From Cytophagales bacterium (GTDB lineage Bacteria > Bacteroidota > Bacteroidia > Cytophagales > Microscillaceae), in assembly GCA_013298075.1 (NCBI GenBank), contig JAAFJG010000012.1, positions 34,575 through 98,574 on the forward strand: a stretch of 64,000 nt of DNA, in the 5' to 3' direction. The position numbers and the translations under genes are program-made. Below the pieces are notes generated by a model. That model did no database searches, was not told where the DNA came from, and was given only the letters and a program-made list of their open reading frames with translations. Within the stretch, counting starts at the first letter, position 1, and each line of letters begins with the position of its first letter. Of the stretch, positions 35,670-44,496 are shown one piece after another.

Positions 35670-38600
35670 TTACATATTCCTCCTATACTGCCCGCCAACC
35701 TGATAAAGTGCATTACTCATTTGCCCCAAAGAACAATATTTGGCACATTCCATCAAAGCATCAAAAATATTTCCATTTTCAATAGAAATTTTTTGCAGAT
35801 TGGTAAGACTTTCTTGCGATTTATCTTTGTTACGAAATTCAAAAGCCTTCAAATTCTCAATTTGAGCCTCTTTTTCTTCCGTCGTACTTCGGATAACTTC
35901 AGCAGGAATCACCGTAGGCGAACCTTTTGGGTCAAGAAATGTATTGACACCCATAATTGGCAATTCGCCTGTGTGTTTTTTCATTTCATAATACATACTT
36001 TCTTCTTGAATTTTGGTGCGTTGATACATACGTTCCATCGCACCCAACACGCCACCACGCTCCGATATTGACCTAAATTCTGTATAAACTGCCTGCTCTA
36101 CCAAATCCGTTAATTCTTCTATAATAAAAGAACCTTGTAACGGATTTTCATTTTTTGCAAGCCCTAATTCGTGGTTGATAATCAACTGAATTGCCATTGC
36201 ACGCCTTACACTTTCTTCTGTGGGCGTAGTGATTGCCTCATCATAAGCGTTGGTATGTAACGAATTGCAATTATCATAAATGGCATACAAAGCCTGTAAA
36301 GTGGTTCGAATATCATTAAAAGCAATTTCTTGGGCGTGCAAACTCCTGCCTGATGTTTGGATATGATATTTTAATTTTTGACTGCGGTCGTTGCCTTTAT
36401 ATTTATATTTCATTGCTTTTGCCCAAATTCTGCGGGCTACTCTGCCAATTACTGCATATTCTGCATCAATGCCATTGGAAAAGAAAAAAGACAAATTGGG
36501 TGCAAAATCATCAATATGCATACCTCTCGACAAATAATATTCTACAAATGTAAATCCATTGGACAACGTTAAAGCAAGTTGTGTGATAGGATTTGCGCCC
36601 GCTTCTGCAATGTGATAACCCGAAATAGATACCGAATAAAAATTGCGAATTTTTTGGTCAATAAAATATTTTTGAATATCGCCCATCATACGCAAGGCAA
36701 ATTCCGTAGAAAAAATACACGTATTTTGTGCTTGGTCTTCTTTCAAAATATCTGCTTGCACAGTGCCACGCACTTGTGAAATTGCTTTTGCTCTGATTTT
36801 ATCGTATATGTCTTTTGGCAAAACTTCATCACCTGTTACGCCCAAAAGCATTAAACCCAAACCTTCATTGCCTTCGGGCAATTCTTCTGATTGATAAATA
36901 GGAATAGGCAAACCTTTTTTAGCATAAATTGCCCTAATTCTTTCTTTTACTTCTTCTTCCAAATGATTTTCTTTGATATACATTTCGCATTGTTGGTCAA
37001 TGGCAGTATTCATAAAAAAAGCCAAAACCATAGGAGCAGGACCATTGATAGTCATAGAAACCGAAGTACTCGGATTGCAAAGGTCAAAACCTGAATATAG
37101 TTTTTTGGCATCATCTAAGGTCGCAACATTTACGCCTGAATTACCTATTTTTCCATAAATATCTGGTCTGTGGTCAGGATTTTCGCCATACAAAGTTACA
37201 CTATCAAACGCAGTAGAAAGTCGTTTTGCAGGCAAACCTTTTGATACATAATGAAATCTTTTGTTTGTTCTTTCGGGTCCGCCTTCGCCTGCAAACATAC
37301 GTGTAGGGTCTTCGCCTTCTCTTTTTAAAGGAAATACACCACTTGCATAAGGGAAAAATCCAGGAGCATTTTCAGTTAAAATCCAATACAAAATATCGCC
37401 CCAATCCTCATATCTTGGCAGGGCAACTTTTGGAACTTTTGTATTAGAAAGCGTTGTATAATACAAATCTTGTTCAAAAATTTTGTCTCTTACTTGATAT
37501 TGATATTTTTCTGCTTTGTAGCGTTTTATTTGTGTTGCCCAATCTTGGAGCATTGTTTTACATTCGTCATCAAGTTTTTCTTCTAATTCTTGATAACGTT
37601 TGATTAAATCTTTCAAATATTCGGGTTCGCCCTCTATGTAAGAAATGGCAGAAACACGATTTTCATTGTCTTCTACTACTTTTATTTTTCGTTGTCCAAT
37701 CGTTTCACGCAGTTGTTGAATAGTGCCTTGTAATTGGTACATTTTGCGTGCTGTGTCGGTTTGTTCTTTGATAAAAGCATGATAATTATCTGCATTTTCG
37801 GTGATTTCAGACAAATAACGGATTCTATCAGGTGGAATAATATAGATTTTTTCAGACATTCTTTCACTTAATTCAAAATTAGAAGTTAAATGTTTTTTGT
37901 CTGTTTTTTCTACAATTTTATCCATAATCCTGCGATACAATGTATTTGTGCCTATATCATTAAATTGTGATGCCATTGTGCCATAAATAGGCAATTCTTC
38001 ATCAGGCGTTTCCCAAAGATTATGATTGCGTTTGTATTGTTTTTTTACATCACGCATTGCGTCCAAAGAACCCCGTTTGTCAAATTTATTGATAGCAATA
38101 ATATCCGCAAAATCCAGCATATCAATTTTTTCTAATTGCGTGGCTGCCCCATATTCAGAAGTCATCACATAAAGACTTACGTCAGAATGTTCCACGATTT
38201 CAGTATCAGATTGTCCAATGCCCGAAGTTTCCACAATCACCAAATCAAAGCCTGCACTTTTGCAAATATCAATAGCAGATTGTACGTGTTTGCTCAATGC
38301 CAAATTGGATTGACGAGTTGCCAAACTACGCATATACACACGCCCATTTGAAATGCTATTCATACGGATTCTATCGCCCAATAATGCCCCACCTGTTTTG
38401 CGTTTTGATGGGTCAACCGAAATCACAGCGATTTTTTGGGTAGGAAAATCAATCAAAAAACGCCTTACCAATTCATCTACAAGGCTTGATTTTCCTGCTC
38501 CACCTGTGCCTGTGATACCTAAAACAGGTGCTTTTGATTTTTTTACACGATTTTGAATTTCATTTTGGAATAATTGATAATCTTCTGTATGATTTTCTGC

Positions 38601-39179
38601 GATTGTAATCATTCTACCAATAATTTTTGGATTTTCAGTAGTAAGATTTTGCATCAAAAAATCTAAATTATCTAATTCGCTTTCTTCTGAAATTTCTTCA
38701 ATTTCACCATTTGCCAACGCTGTTTTTCGTTTGGTTTTATAAGTAGCATAATCTGATTTCATCACCAAATCATTTATCATACCTTGCAAACCCATAGCAC
38801 GCCCATTGTCAGGAGAGTAAATTTTGTCGATACCATAGGCTTGTAATTCTGCGATTTCGGAGGGGAGAATTGTGCCACCGCCACCTGCAAAAATACGAAT
38901 ATTTGCCCCATTTTCTTTGAGCAAATCATACATATATTTCAAGTATTCCACGTGTCCGCCTTGGTAGGAAGTCATAGCGATTGCCTGTGCATCTTCTTGA
39001 ATGGCACAATCCACGATTTCCTGCACACTTCTATTATGTCCCAAATGAATGACCTCAACGCCTGTGCTTTGAATAATGCGACGCATAATATTGATGGCTG
39101 CATCATGCCCATCAAACAATGACGCTGCGGTAACTATGCGAATTGGGTGTTGTGGTTTATAAGGTGTTGGATTATTCAT
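35670..39179 (-). CDS. icmF: Fused isobutyryl-CoA mutase IcmF
   Basis: 1169 residues. Domain order: B12-binding domain with DGHDAAIN (His25 is the cobalt ligand), a MeaI-like G-protein chaperone with P loop [14 protein letters not shown], then the acyl-CoA mutase barrel ([50 protein letters not shown]). It interconverts isobutyryl- and butyryl-CoA (some members act on pivalyl- or isovaleryl-CoA) using adenosylcobalamin. The promoter region is repeat copy R1, shared with the toxin-antitoxin island. No cobalamin riboswitch is visible in the 170-bp leader. Confidence 0.95.
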   Translation of the reverse strand: MNNPTPYKPQHPIRIVTAASLFDGHDAAINIMRRIIQSTGVEVIHLGHNRSVQEIVDCAIQEDAQAIAMTSYQGGHVEYLKYMYDLLKENGANIRIFAGGGGTILPSEIAELQAYGIDKIYSPDNGRAMGLQGMINDLVMKSDYATYKTKRKTALANGEIEEISEESELDNLDFLMQNLTTENPKIIGRMITIAENHTEDYQLFQNEIQNRVKKSKAPVLGITGTGGAGKSSLVDELVRRFLIDFPTQKIAVISVDPSKRKTGGALLGDRIRMNSISNGRVYMRSLATRQSNLALSKHVQSAIDICKSAGFDLVIVETSGIGQSDTEIVEHSDVSLYVMTSEYGAATQLEKIDMLDFADIIAINKFDKRGSLDAMRDVKKQYKRNHNLWETPDEELPIYGTMASQFNDIGTNTLYRRIMDKIVEKTDKKHLTSNFELSERMSEKIYIIPPDRIRYLSEITENADNYHAFIKEQTDTARKMYQLQGTIQQLRETIGQRKIKVVEDNENRVSAISYIEGEPEYLKDLIKRYQELEEKLDDECKTMLQDWATQIKRYKAEKYQYQVRDKIFEQDLYYTTLSNTKVPKVALPRYEDWGDILYWILTENAPGFFPYASGVFPLKREGEDPTRMFAGEGGPERTNKRFHYVSKGLPAKRLSTAFDSVTLYGENPDHRPDIYGKIGNSGVNVATLDDAKKLYSGFDLCNPSTSVSMTINGPAPMVLAFFMNTAIDQQCEMYIKENHLEEEVKERIRAIYAKKGLPIPIYQSEELPEGNEGLGLMLLGVTGDEVLPKDIYDKIRAKAISQVRGTVQADILKEDQAQNTCIFSTEFALRMMGDIQKYFIDQKIRNFYSVSISGYHIAEAGANPITQLALTLSNGFTFVEYYLSRGMHIDDFAPNLSFFFSNGIDAEYAVIGRVARRIWAKAMKYKYKGNDRSQKLKYHIQTSGRSLHAQEIAFNDIRTTLQALYAIYDNCNSLHTNAYDEAITTPTEESVRRAMAIQLIINHELGLAKNENPLQGSFIIEELTDLVEQAVYTEFRSISERGGVLGAMERMYQRTKIQEESMYYEMKKHTGELPIMGVNTFLDPKGSPTVIPAEVIRSTTEEKEAQIENLKAFEFRNKDKSQESLTNLQKISIENGNIFDALMECAKYCSLGQMSNALYQVGGQYRRNM

Positions 39180-39195
39180 AAAAATTCTTTATTTT

Positions 39196-39282
39196 GTACT
39201 AATATTTTTTAATGCAAAGGTAAAGAATTTAAAAGAAAAGGAGGTTTTTTTGTGGGAATTTATTTTTTTGGGAATGAAAAAA
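39196..39282 (-). promoter_or_regulatory. Island repeat R1, promoter region of icmF
   Basis: GTACTAATATTTTTTAATG, then CAAAGGTA (minus-strand -7 box TACCTTTG), then AAAGAATTTAAAAGAAAAGG and GTGGGAATTTATTTTTTTGG. The same string, with few changes, recurs as R2-R6 at 42116, 42462, 43350, 44801 and 45594. Only R1 serves a core metabolic gene. Confidence 0.8.
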
Positions 39283-39331
39283 GCAAAAAATACATTTTTT
39301 TATAAAAATGGTTTTTTGCTTTTTTTTTCTC
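39281..39331 (-). terminator. Terminator of the C1 peptidase gene
   Basis: AAAGCAAAAAATACATTT paired with AAATGGTTTTTTGCTTT plus T runs. Near-identical hairpins occur at 41407 and 45661. Confidence 0.8.
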
Positions 39332-39350
39332 TCAGGAAATAAGTAATCAA

Positions 39351-40871
39351 TTATAGTTGATATAAAGATTGTATTTCTGCATCTGTCAATGCACGATTAT
39401 ACATACGCATATCATCAAGCACGCCATCGAGAGGATACCAATAACTTGAAAAACGACCAAAATATAAATCTTTGGTATTGGTTACATTTGTGCTAAGACT
39501 ACCAGGTAGATTAATAACTAATCCTCCATTTTTATATAGTTTTAAGCCACTACCTGTATTTACATAAGTAAGCATCATCCAATTACCCAACTGATAACTT
39601 ATATTTGCGTTTCCACCTTCGTTACTCCCCCAATTCCCACTTATACCTGTATTAAAAAGACCATTTCCAACAAAACCATAGCCAATACCTGCTTGGATAC
39701 AATCTCTATCAAAATCTTTAGCAAATAAACATTGATAAGTACTTGTTGTATTGAGACTTCCCCAACCATCCATAGCAGTACTATTATTAACTTTTACCCA
39801 AACAGACATTGTAAAAGCAGTTCCAATTTGTAGGCTTGTACTATTATTTACTTTAATAAAACCTGGATTGTTATAACCACCAAATTGGTATGCACTATTT
39901 GCATTTCCTTTTCTATCAGCCACAAGAGCAATATTATTGGCTGTACCATTGTTATTATTACCACTTGCGTCTTGAGTATTTCCATCACATTTTAAATGCA
40001 ATACTAAACCTTGTGTAATGTTTTGGGCTTCGCTTTGTTTTGGATATGCTACATAACACTCACTTGAAATAACAGCAGTAGGGAAAAAGTTATAACTTAT
40101 CCACAAATAACCATTATCTTTCCAATCACTACCCCAAGAATTCATTACTTTAAAAGCACCTTTATTATCATCCCAACCTGTTACAGTAATAGCATGTCCG
40201 CCACGTACAGCACCACCTCTACTGGTCAAAATAAAAGGACTTTGTAGATTATCAAAATTAGCATCTACATACACAGCAATCATTACAGGCAAACCTGAAT
40301 ATATCAAGTTTTTGATATTAATAATATTATTTTTATCAGCCAATTCCCAACGCAAGATTTTATTACTCGCAGCAGTATTATTTTGTGAGGCATTAGGTTG
40401 TAAACCACATTCTGTGTCATTATAAGGCATTTCTGCCCAAGAAGATACTCCTTTATCTCTTAAAATATTGAGATTTTGAGGAAAAGTAGAACCAGCACCA
40501 CAATTTTGTCCTTGTTTTATTTGGTTATAAATATACTTTGGACTTGCTAATTGTGCGTTTGTAGAATATTTTGGACTATTTGTCCTATTCATAAAAAAAC
40601 TTGTTGTCGCATAACCTGTACTCCAAGAAACACAAGACCCTTGACCACCTTGATTACGTGGCGTTGGCATTTGTAAACTGAAAGTAGAGGGTAGAGTACC
40701 CATCAATAGGATTGGGGAACGGTCTACGTTTGCGATTTCAGCACTTGAAGCAAGATTAAGACCCACTTCTGTCCCGCTTAAATCTTTTACTTCAGGTTCA
40801 GCGTCTTTTTTTTCTTCGCAACTCCAAAGAAAAACAGAAAATAATACGAAATAAATAATTTTTTTCATCAT
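39351..40871 (-). CDS. Papain-like (C1) peptidase lipoprotein with LamG domain
   Basis: 506 residues. A lipoprotein signal ends at Cys18 (FLWSC). The C1-family protease follows, with catalytic Cys80 in QGSCVSW, His in RGGHAITVTGWDD and Asn in VMNSWGSDW. Residues ~290-505 form a LamG/concanavalin-like jelly roll starting LVLHLKCDGNTQDASGN and ending with DDMRMYNRALTDAEI. It is inferred to be a cell-surface protease with a glycan- or protein-binding module. It ends in the shared island-type terminator. Confidence 0.9.
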   Translation of the reverse strand: MMKKIIYFVLFSVFLWSCEEKKDAEPEVKDLSGTEVGLNLASSAEIANVDRSPILLMGTLPSTFSLQMPTPRNQGGQGSCVSWSTGYATTSFFMNRTNSPKYSTNAQLASPKYIYNQIKQGQNCGAGSTFPQNLNILRDKGVSSWAEMPYNDTECGLQPNASQNNTAASNKILRWELADKNNIINIKNLIYSGLPVMIAVYVDANFDNLQSPFILTSRGGAVRGGHAITVTGWDDNKGAFKVMNSWGSDWKDNGYLWISYNFFPTAVISSECYVAYPKQSEAQNITQGLVLHLKCDGNTQDASGNNNNGTANNIALVADRKGNANSAYQFGGYNNPGFIKVNNSTSLQIGTAFTMSVWVKVNNSTAMDGWGSLNTTSTYQCLFAKDFDRDCIQAGIGYGFVGNGLFNTGISGNWGSNEGGNANISYQLGNWMMLTYVNTGSGLKLYKNGGLVINLPGSLSTNVTNTKDLYFGRFSSYWYPLDGVLDDMRMYNRALTDAEIQSLYQL

Positions 40872-40999
40872 TTTGAAACTTTAATTTGAATTTAATAGTA
40901 TATATAAACAGTAAAACGATAAAAAAACGTAAAAAGTTACAAAAAACATACATTCAAAACGCAGAAAATATGCGTATAAACCGCAAAAACAATAAAAAT

Positions 41000-41392
41000 A
41001 TGGAATTATTGGGCTTAAAAGAAAATATAAAAAAATTAAGAGAACTCAAAGGATATACCCAAGAACAAATGGTTAATCAACTCGATAATATCAAATTAAG
41101 AACTTATCAAGATATTGAAAATAGCAGAACAAGAGATATTTCATACACAGAATTAGAACAAATCGCCAAAGTATTAGAGATAAATGTAAGCCAATTAGTC
41201 GGATTTAATGAAAAACTTATTTTTAATCATTGTAAAGCAGAAGGAGATAATGCGTTTAATTGTGGAAATTTTACGATTCATTCCGCAGAAAAATTATACG
41301 AAAGATTGATTTCAGACAAAGATAAATATATACAAGGTTTGGAAAGACAACTCGATACGCTTTCTAAAACAATAGAAAAACTTACGAAATAA
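41000..41392 (+). CDS. XRE-family transcriptional regulator
   Basis: 130 residues from the ATG at 41000 (MELLGLKENIKKLRELKG); upstream in-frame sequence is a lysine/asparagine-rich, repeat-like leader and is probably untranslated. The helix-turn-helix covers residues ~5-60: YTQEQMVNQL...TYQDIENSRTRDISYTELEQ. The C-terminal helix with SDKDKYIQGLERQLDTL suggests coiled-coil dimerisation. It stands at the edge of the toxin-antitoxin island and could regulate it; that is inference from position. Confidence 0.82.
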   Translation: MELLGLKENIKKLRELKGYTQEQMVNQLDNIKLRTYQDIENSRTRDISYTELEQIAKVLEINVSQLVGFNEKLIFNHCKAEGDNAFNCGNFTIHSAEKLYERLISDKDKYIQGLERQLDTLSKTIEKLTK

Positions 41393-41406
41393 ATTTTATT
41401 TAGAAA

Positions 41407-41450
41407 TAAAAAGCAAAAAACCATTTTTTTATAAATAGTTTTTTGCTTTT
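41407..41450. terminator. Bidirectional terminator (island type)
   Basis: AAAAGCAAAAAACCATTT / AAATAGTTTTTTGCTTTT between convergent genes; same hairpin family as 39281 and 45661. Confidence 0.8.
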
Positions 41451-41472
41451 GTTTCTGGAAAATAAGAAAAGT

Positions 41473-41655
41473 TTATTTTTTATCTACGTTTTCAAAAATA
41501 AATCCAAAGTCCTTTTCGAGTTGAGGACGTAATTTTTCTATTGCTTTTTTGGCACTTTCAAATTTATCTTTGGCAAGTTTACTTTCACTAAATCCGATCA
41601 TAATTTCCTTTAATTCTTCATCAGAATATCTTGAGTGTTTTTTTGTATTTTCCAT
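41473..41655 (-). CDS. 60-aa small protein, family 1, copy 1
   Basis: 60 residues, MENTKKHSRYSDEELKEIMI, with a helical, charged body (LAKDKFESAKKAIEKLRPQL) and an acidic end (FENVDKK). Two paralogues occur at 45732 and 45951, each ~80% identical. This copy starts 4 nt after the stop of the DUF6934 gene, forming a tight pair. The YSDEEL start faintly recalls the N terminus of DksA/TraR-like proteins but no zinc cysteines exist. Possible antitoxin-like partner of DUF6934; unproven. Confidence 0.75.
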   Translation of the reverse strand: MENTKKHSRYSDEELKEIMIGFSESKLAKDKFESAKKAIEKLRPQLEKDFGFIFENVDKK

Positions 41656-41659
41656 TTTT

Positions 41660-42100
41660 TTAATTTTTAAGTTTAATGATAAATGCTTCGTAGTTTTTGG
41701 TGAAATCTATATATTCAGATTTCTCATTAATAACGCCAAAAATTGTAAAATTATTTTCTAAATCCAATATATTATTTTTGATAATTCTTTGATAAAGTTT
41801 TTGTTTTATGGGTGTATTACCTTCTAAATAAATGGCTTTATTTGGATTTTGTATAAAAAAATCATCGCATACTTGAAATATTGTAGCAAAAACCTTGCGA
41901 ATATCGTTATTATTACTTCTTACATCATCATAATATTCTCTTGTGTTTTCATCAAAATCTCCAAAAGCCAAGTTATAAACAAGTTCTGTAATAGGTTGAA
42001 ATTCTACAACTTTTGTAATTATTTTTGTTCCCTGACTTTCAAAAGAATATCTTAAAATATTCTCATTGATAAGTATAAATTGATAAAAAGGCTGTTTCAT
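41660..42100 (-). CDS. DUF6934-type protein
   Basis: 146 residues. The family pattern is visible: FSFESQG-like FESQGTKIITKVVEFQPI, YNLAFGDFDENT, SNNNDIRKVFATIFQV, PNKAIYLEGNTPIKQKLYQR and a C-terminal FTKNYEAFIIKL. Members are widespread orphans in Bacteroidota. Promoter: minus-strand TACCTTTG in repeat R2 (42119-42126), 19 nt before the ATG. It forms a two-gene unit with the 60-aa protein. A fragment of a second copy survives at 46137. Confidence 0.8.
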   Translation of the reverse strand: MKQPFYQFILINENILRYSFESQGTKIITKVVEFQPITELVYNLAFGDFDENTREYYDDVRSNNNDIRKVFATIFQVCDDFFIQNPNKAIYLEGNTPIKQKLYQRIIKNNILDLENNFTIFGVINEKSEYIDFTKNYEAFIIKLKN

Positions 42101-42115
42101 TATTTAGATTTTTTT

Positions 42116-42220
42116 GTGCAAAGGTAAAGAATTTAAAAGAAAAGGAAGTTTTTTTGTGGGAATTTATTTTTTTTGGAAATGAAAAAAGTATTTTCTAAGA
42201 AAAAAGAAAATATTTTTTTT
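42116..42220 (-). promoter_or_regulatory. Island repeat R2 with upstream gene's terminator
   Basis: 42116-42187 repeats R1 (GCAAAGGTAAAGAATTTAAA, then GTGGGAATTTATTTTTTTTG). 42188-42220 adds a hairpin (AGTATTTTCT / AGAAAATATT plus T run) that ends the 58-aa gene at 42243. The unit thus joins one gene's terminator to the next gene's promoter. Confidence 0.75.
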
Positions 42221-42242
42221 GTGTGAGAAAATAAAATGAATT

Positions 42243-42419
42243 TTATTTTTCAACTTTTTTCAAAATTTTCATCAAAGAAGGCATACTTTTTTTGATGGTT
42301 TCGTTTGTTTTTTCAAAATGTGCAGTAGGAAAAAGTCCTTTTTCCTTGTCTGTGTAAATATCCAATGTGTTATTGATAACGACATTTTCAAGGGTATTTG
42401 TTAAATTTAATTTTTTCAT
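42243..42419 (-). CDS. 58-aa small protein, family 2, copy 1
   Basis: 58 residues, MKKLNLTNTLENVVINNTL, then KGLFPTAHFEKTNETIKKSM and PSLMKILKKVEK. It is easy to miss because of its size. A paralogue of identical length lies at 44057 (shared: MKK, TL-N-VIN, GLF, KKSMPSL, LLKK/ILKK-EK). Conservation between two diverged copies argues that it is translated. It has its own promoter box in R3 (TACTTTTG, minus strand, 42480-42487) and its own terminator. No family recognised. Confidence 0.65.
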   Translation of the reverse strand: MKKLNLTNTLENVVINNTLDIYTDKEKGLFPTAHFEKTNETIKKSMPSLMKILKKVEK

Positions 42420-42461
42420 ATTATTTTTTATTTTCTTCTTACTAAAAACGCTTGATAGTTA

Positions 42462-42565
42462 GTACTAATATTTTTCCTGCAAAAGTAAAGAATTTAAAAG
42501 AAAAGCAGTTTTTTTCTGGGAATTTATTTTTTTGGAAATGAAAAGCAATAAAAACTTTAATTTTG
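42462..42565. promoter_or_regulatory. Island repeat R3, divergent promoter
   Basis: R1-like core (AAAGTAAAGAATTTAAAAG, CTGGGAATTTATTTTTTTGG). A minus-strand -7 box lies at 42480-42487 and a plus-strand box TAATTTTG at 42558-42565, so it faces both the 58-aa gene and the VapBC-type pair. Confidence 0.75.
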
Positions 42566-42591
42566 CGTTATAGAAAATAAAAACTAAAAAT

Positions 42592-42801
42592 ATGCAAATA
42601 ACGCTTGAAATAAAAGACAATACTAAAATAGATTTCTTTTTTGAATTGTTAAAAAGGTTAGAATTTGTAAAAATAACCTCTCCCTTTTCAGAAGACAACG
42701 ATTTTGATGTAGATGATTTTTTAGAAAATATCCAAGAAGAAAGAAAACAATCTGCCCAAAACCTACATTCAAAAATAGAAACACTTTTTGAAAATATATG
42801 A
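42592..42801 (+). CDS. VapB-like antitoxin
   Basis: 69 residues, MQITLEIKDNTKIDFFFELL, a beta strand then helices and an acidic tail rich in Glu/Asp (FSEDNDFDVDDFLENI). The ATGATG junction overlaps the PIN toxin start. Family assignment rests on size, position and composition; the DNA-binding fold is not obvious. Confidence 0.75.
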   Translation: MQITLEIKDNTKIDFFFELLKRLEFVKITSPFSEDNDFDVDDFLENIQEERKQSAQNLHSKIETLFENI

Positions 42802-43205
42802 TGAAAGTTTTGGTAGATACTGACATACTCACTTACTATTTGTTCAAAGATTATCCACAAGTCAAACAAAATTTTGAGCATTATCTTTCAGAATTTAGTT
42901 TTGTATATATTGGCAGACCCACTGTTTTTGAAATAGAAAGCGGATTACTCACCAAAAAAGCATACAAACAACTTACAATATTTCAAGAGTTTATCCAAAA
43001 ACAAACTATTCTTGAAATTACAGAATTATCTGCACATATTTCTGCTAAAAACTACGCTTATTTGGTCAGTGTAGGCAAACATTCAGGTACAAATGACTTA
43101 TATTTGGCTGGTATAGCACAAAGTAATGAACTTGCAATATGCACCAATAATGAAAAAGATTACGAAAATATCCCCAATTTAACAATTATAAATTGGACAA
43201 AATAA
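42798..43205 (+). CDS. PIN-domain toxin, VapC-like
   Basis: 135 residues (134 if the second ATG at 42801 is used). PIN acidic residues: Asp in VLVDTDILTYYL, Glu in TVFEIESGLL, Asp in SGTNDLYLAGIA and a final CTNNEKDYENI. VapC-type RNases cut tRNA or rRNA when the antitoxin is degraded. It overlaps the antitoxin by 4 nt. Expression should come from the plus-strand box in R3. Confidence 0.85.
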   Translation: MMKVLVDTDILTYYLFKDYPQVKQNFEHYLSEFSFVYIGRPTVFEIESGLLTKKAYKQLTIFQEFIQKQTILEITELSAHISAKNYAYLVSVGKHSGTNDLYLAGIAQSNELAICTNNEKDYENIPNLTIINWTK

Positions 43206-43350
43206 ATAACTTTTTAGGTTGTTCTTTTTTTGGCGTTGAAATATACCTAAAAGCATAACAACGATAAAGATTTTTTTTGGAAAGTGTTGTTTCATTTTTA
43301 AGCCAAAAATCTGTAAGTTCATCATCAGAAATTTCTTTAGTATAAATGGT
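43186..43350 (-). pseudogene. Headless gene fragment joined to R4
   Basis: In the minus frame from 43350 the sequence reads TIYTKEISDDELTDFWLKNE and then LYRCYAFRYISTPKKEQPKK, with a stop at 43186 antisense to the toxin's 3' end. A stop codon directly precedes it and no start exists. It looks like the C-terminal part of an island gene whose 5' end and promoter box were deleted at ~43350. Confidence 0.5.
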
Positions 43351-43410
43351 TTAAAAGAAAAGGAGGTTTTTTTGTGGGAATTTATTTTTTTTGAGAAATA
43401 AAAAGCAATA
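43350..43410. repeat. Island repeat R4, left end deleted
   Basis: TTAAAAGAAAAGGAGG, then GTGGGAATTTATTTTTTTTG, as in R1. The minus-strand promoter box (GCAAAGGTAAAG) is missing, with the headless fragment fused in its place. Confidence 0.75.
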
Positions 43411-43451
43411 AAAAACAACATTTATCGTTAAAAAAAGAAAATATAAAATCT

Positions 43452-43670
43452 ATGTTATCACTACCTAAAACCTCCAATATTACACACCAACAAACACAAG
43501 GTGTGTTTATTTCGTTGCAAGATTGGCAACATTTTGTGTTGGAATATCAAAATTTTCAAAAAATAAATAATATGCGTACTGGCTTAAAAGATGCTTTTCA
43601 AGAAGTAAAAGATATTCAAGCAGGTAAAAAAGCATATACCACAATGAACGATTTTTTGAATGAATATTGA
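43452..43670 (+). CDS. Antitoxin of a RelBE/YafQ-like pair
   Basis: 72 residues, MLSLPKTSNITHQQTQGVF, LQDWQHFVLEYQNF, ending YTTMNDFLNEY. The C-terminal FQEVKDIQAGKKAYTTMNDF is the toxin-wrapping part usual for this antitoxin group. It overlaps the toxin gene by 11 nt. Confidence 0.78.
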   Translation: MLSLPKTSNITHQQTQGVFISLQDWQHFVLEYQNFQKINNMRTGLKDAFQEVKDIQAGKKAYTTMNDFLNEY

Positions 43671-44019
43671 AATTATACCTACGCAAAATTTTCAACGTGA
43701 AGCAAAACCATTACTCAAAAAATATATCTCACTCAAAAATGAGTTGCTTGTTTTCACAGAAGAATTACAACAAAATCCAGAAATAGGTATTTTGATTAAA
43801 GAAAATACATATAAACACAGGCTTGCAGTTTCCAGCAAAGGAAAAGGCAAAAGTGGTGGATTACGTATTATTTCTTATCATATAGAAACCATTTCAGAAG
43901 ATAGTTGTAGGATATTTCTGTTGGCGATATATGATAAATCCGATTTGGAAAACTTACCCGCACATATCATAGAGTACCTAATAACAGAAATACAAAGTGA
44001 TACAGATGATGAAAATTAA
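43660..44019 (+). CDS. RelE/ParE-superfamily toxin
   Basis: 119 residues. The RelE-like fold shows as IEIIPTQNFQREAKPLLKKY, helices, then LAVSSKGKGKSGGLRIISYH (basic core) and CRIFLLAIYDKSDLENL near the end. Homologous toxins are ribosome-dependent mRNA interferases. It is translated through the overlap with its antitoxin. Confidence 0.85.
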   Translation: MNIEIIPTQNFQREAKPLLKKYISLKNELLVFTEELQQNPEIGILIKENTYKHRLAVSSKGKGKSGGLRIISYHIETISEDSCRIFLLAIYDKSDLENLPAHIIEYLITEIQSDTDDEN

Positions 44020-44056
44020 GGTTTTTGATAAGTTTAAGCAAGAAAATAAGAAAGTT

Positions 44057-44233
44057 TTATTTTTCCATTTTCTTCAATAATTTTTCTAATGAAGGCATAC
44101 TTTTTTTTAGTATTTCGTTCATTTTTTCTTGTGTACTATTCACAAACAAACCATTTTCAGTTTGTGTAAATTTGGTAATATTTTCATTGATAACAATGTT
44201 ATCAAGTGTATTTAACATTTGTGATTTTTTCAT
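44057..44233 (-). CDS. 58-aa small protein, family 2, copy 2
   Basis: 58 residues, MKKSQMLNTLDNIVINENIT, then ENGLFVNSTQEKMNEILKKS, MPSLEKLLKKMEK. It is a paralogue of 42243. It begins 20 nt after the shortened HigA stop, on the same strand, so here it could be the third gene of a higB-higA-small-protein operon. Confidence 0.65.
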   Translation of the reverse strand: MKKSQMLNTLDNIVINENITKFTQTENGLFVNSTQEKMNEILKKSMPSLEKLLKKMEK

Positions 44234-44253
44234 AGTTTTATTTTCTTTTTACT

Positions 44254-44496
44254 TCAAAAACTCGCCAACAACTCTTCTTTTGTTACGCCTAATTGTTCCA
44301 TTCTAAATTTTATGGCTTCTACAGGATTAGGTTTTGGCAATGGAAAAGCCTTTTTTTCATAATTTTCTACCAACAAAGCCAACAATTCCAATTCGTTACT
44401 TTTGGGCGTGTTAGGCATTATATCGCTTTGCATAAGCGTATAAATACGAAATAAAGCATTTTCGTGTTCTTCTGTATTTCTAATTATTTTTAACAT
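44254..44496 (-). CDS. higA: HigA-like antitoxin lacking its helix-turn-helix
   Basis: 80 residues. The N-terminal half of HigA is present (NTEEHENALFRIYTLM, SNELELLALLVENYEKKAFP, PNPVEAIKFRMEQLGVTKEE), but the frame ends at LLASF where family members continue into an XRE-type DNA-binding domain (total ~120 aa). No downstream frame restores it. It may still bind HigB but is not expected to repress the operon in the usual way. It overlaps higB by 17 nt. Confidence 0.8.
   Translation of the reverse strand: MLKIIRNTEEHENALFRIYTLMQSDIMPNTPKSNELELLALLVENYEKKAFPLPKPNPVEAIKFRMEQLGVTKEELLASF

Noticed and set aside
35721..38556. Several plus-strand frames of 60-116 codons
   Set aside because: All are antisense to icmF, whose frame is continuous and conserved.
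39180..39350. Cobalamin riboswitch before icmF
   Set aside because: No B12-box-like sequence; the leader is repeat R1 and a neighbour's terminator.
42465..42881. 138-aa minus-strand frame
   Set aside because: Antisense to a clear antitoxin/toxin pair and across repeat R3; low-complexity translation.
43179..43421. 80-aa minus-strand frame
   Set aside because: Runs through repeat R4 in the wrong frame; the frame at 43186-43350 reads as a better protein fragment.
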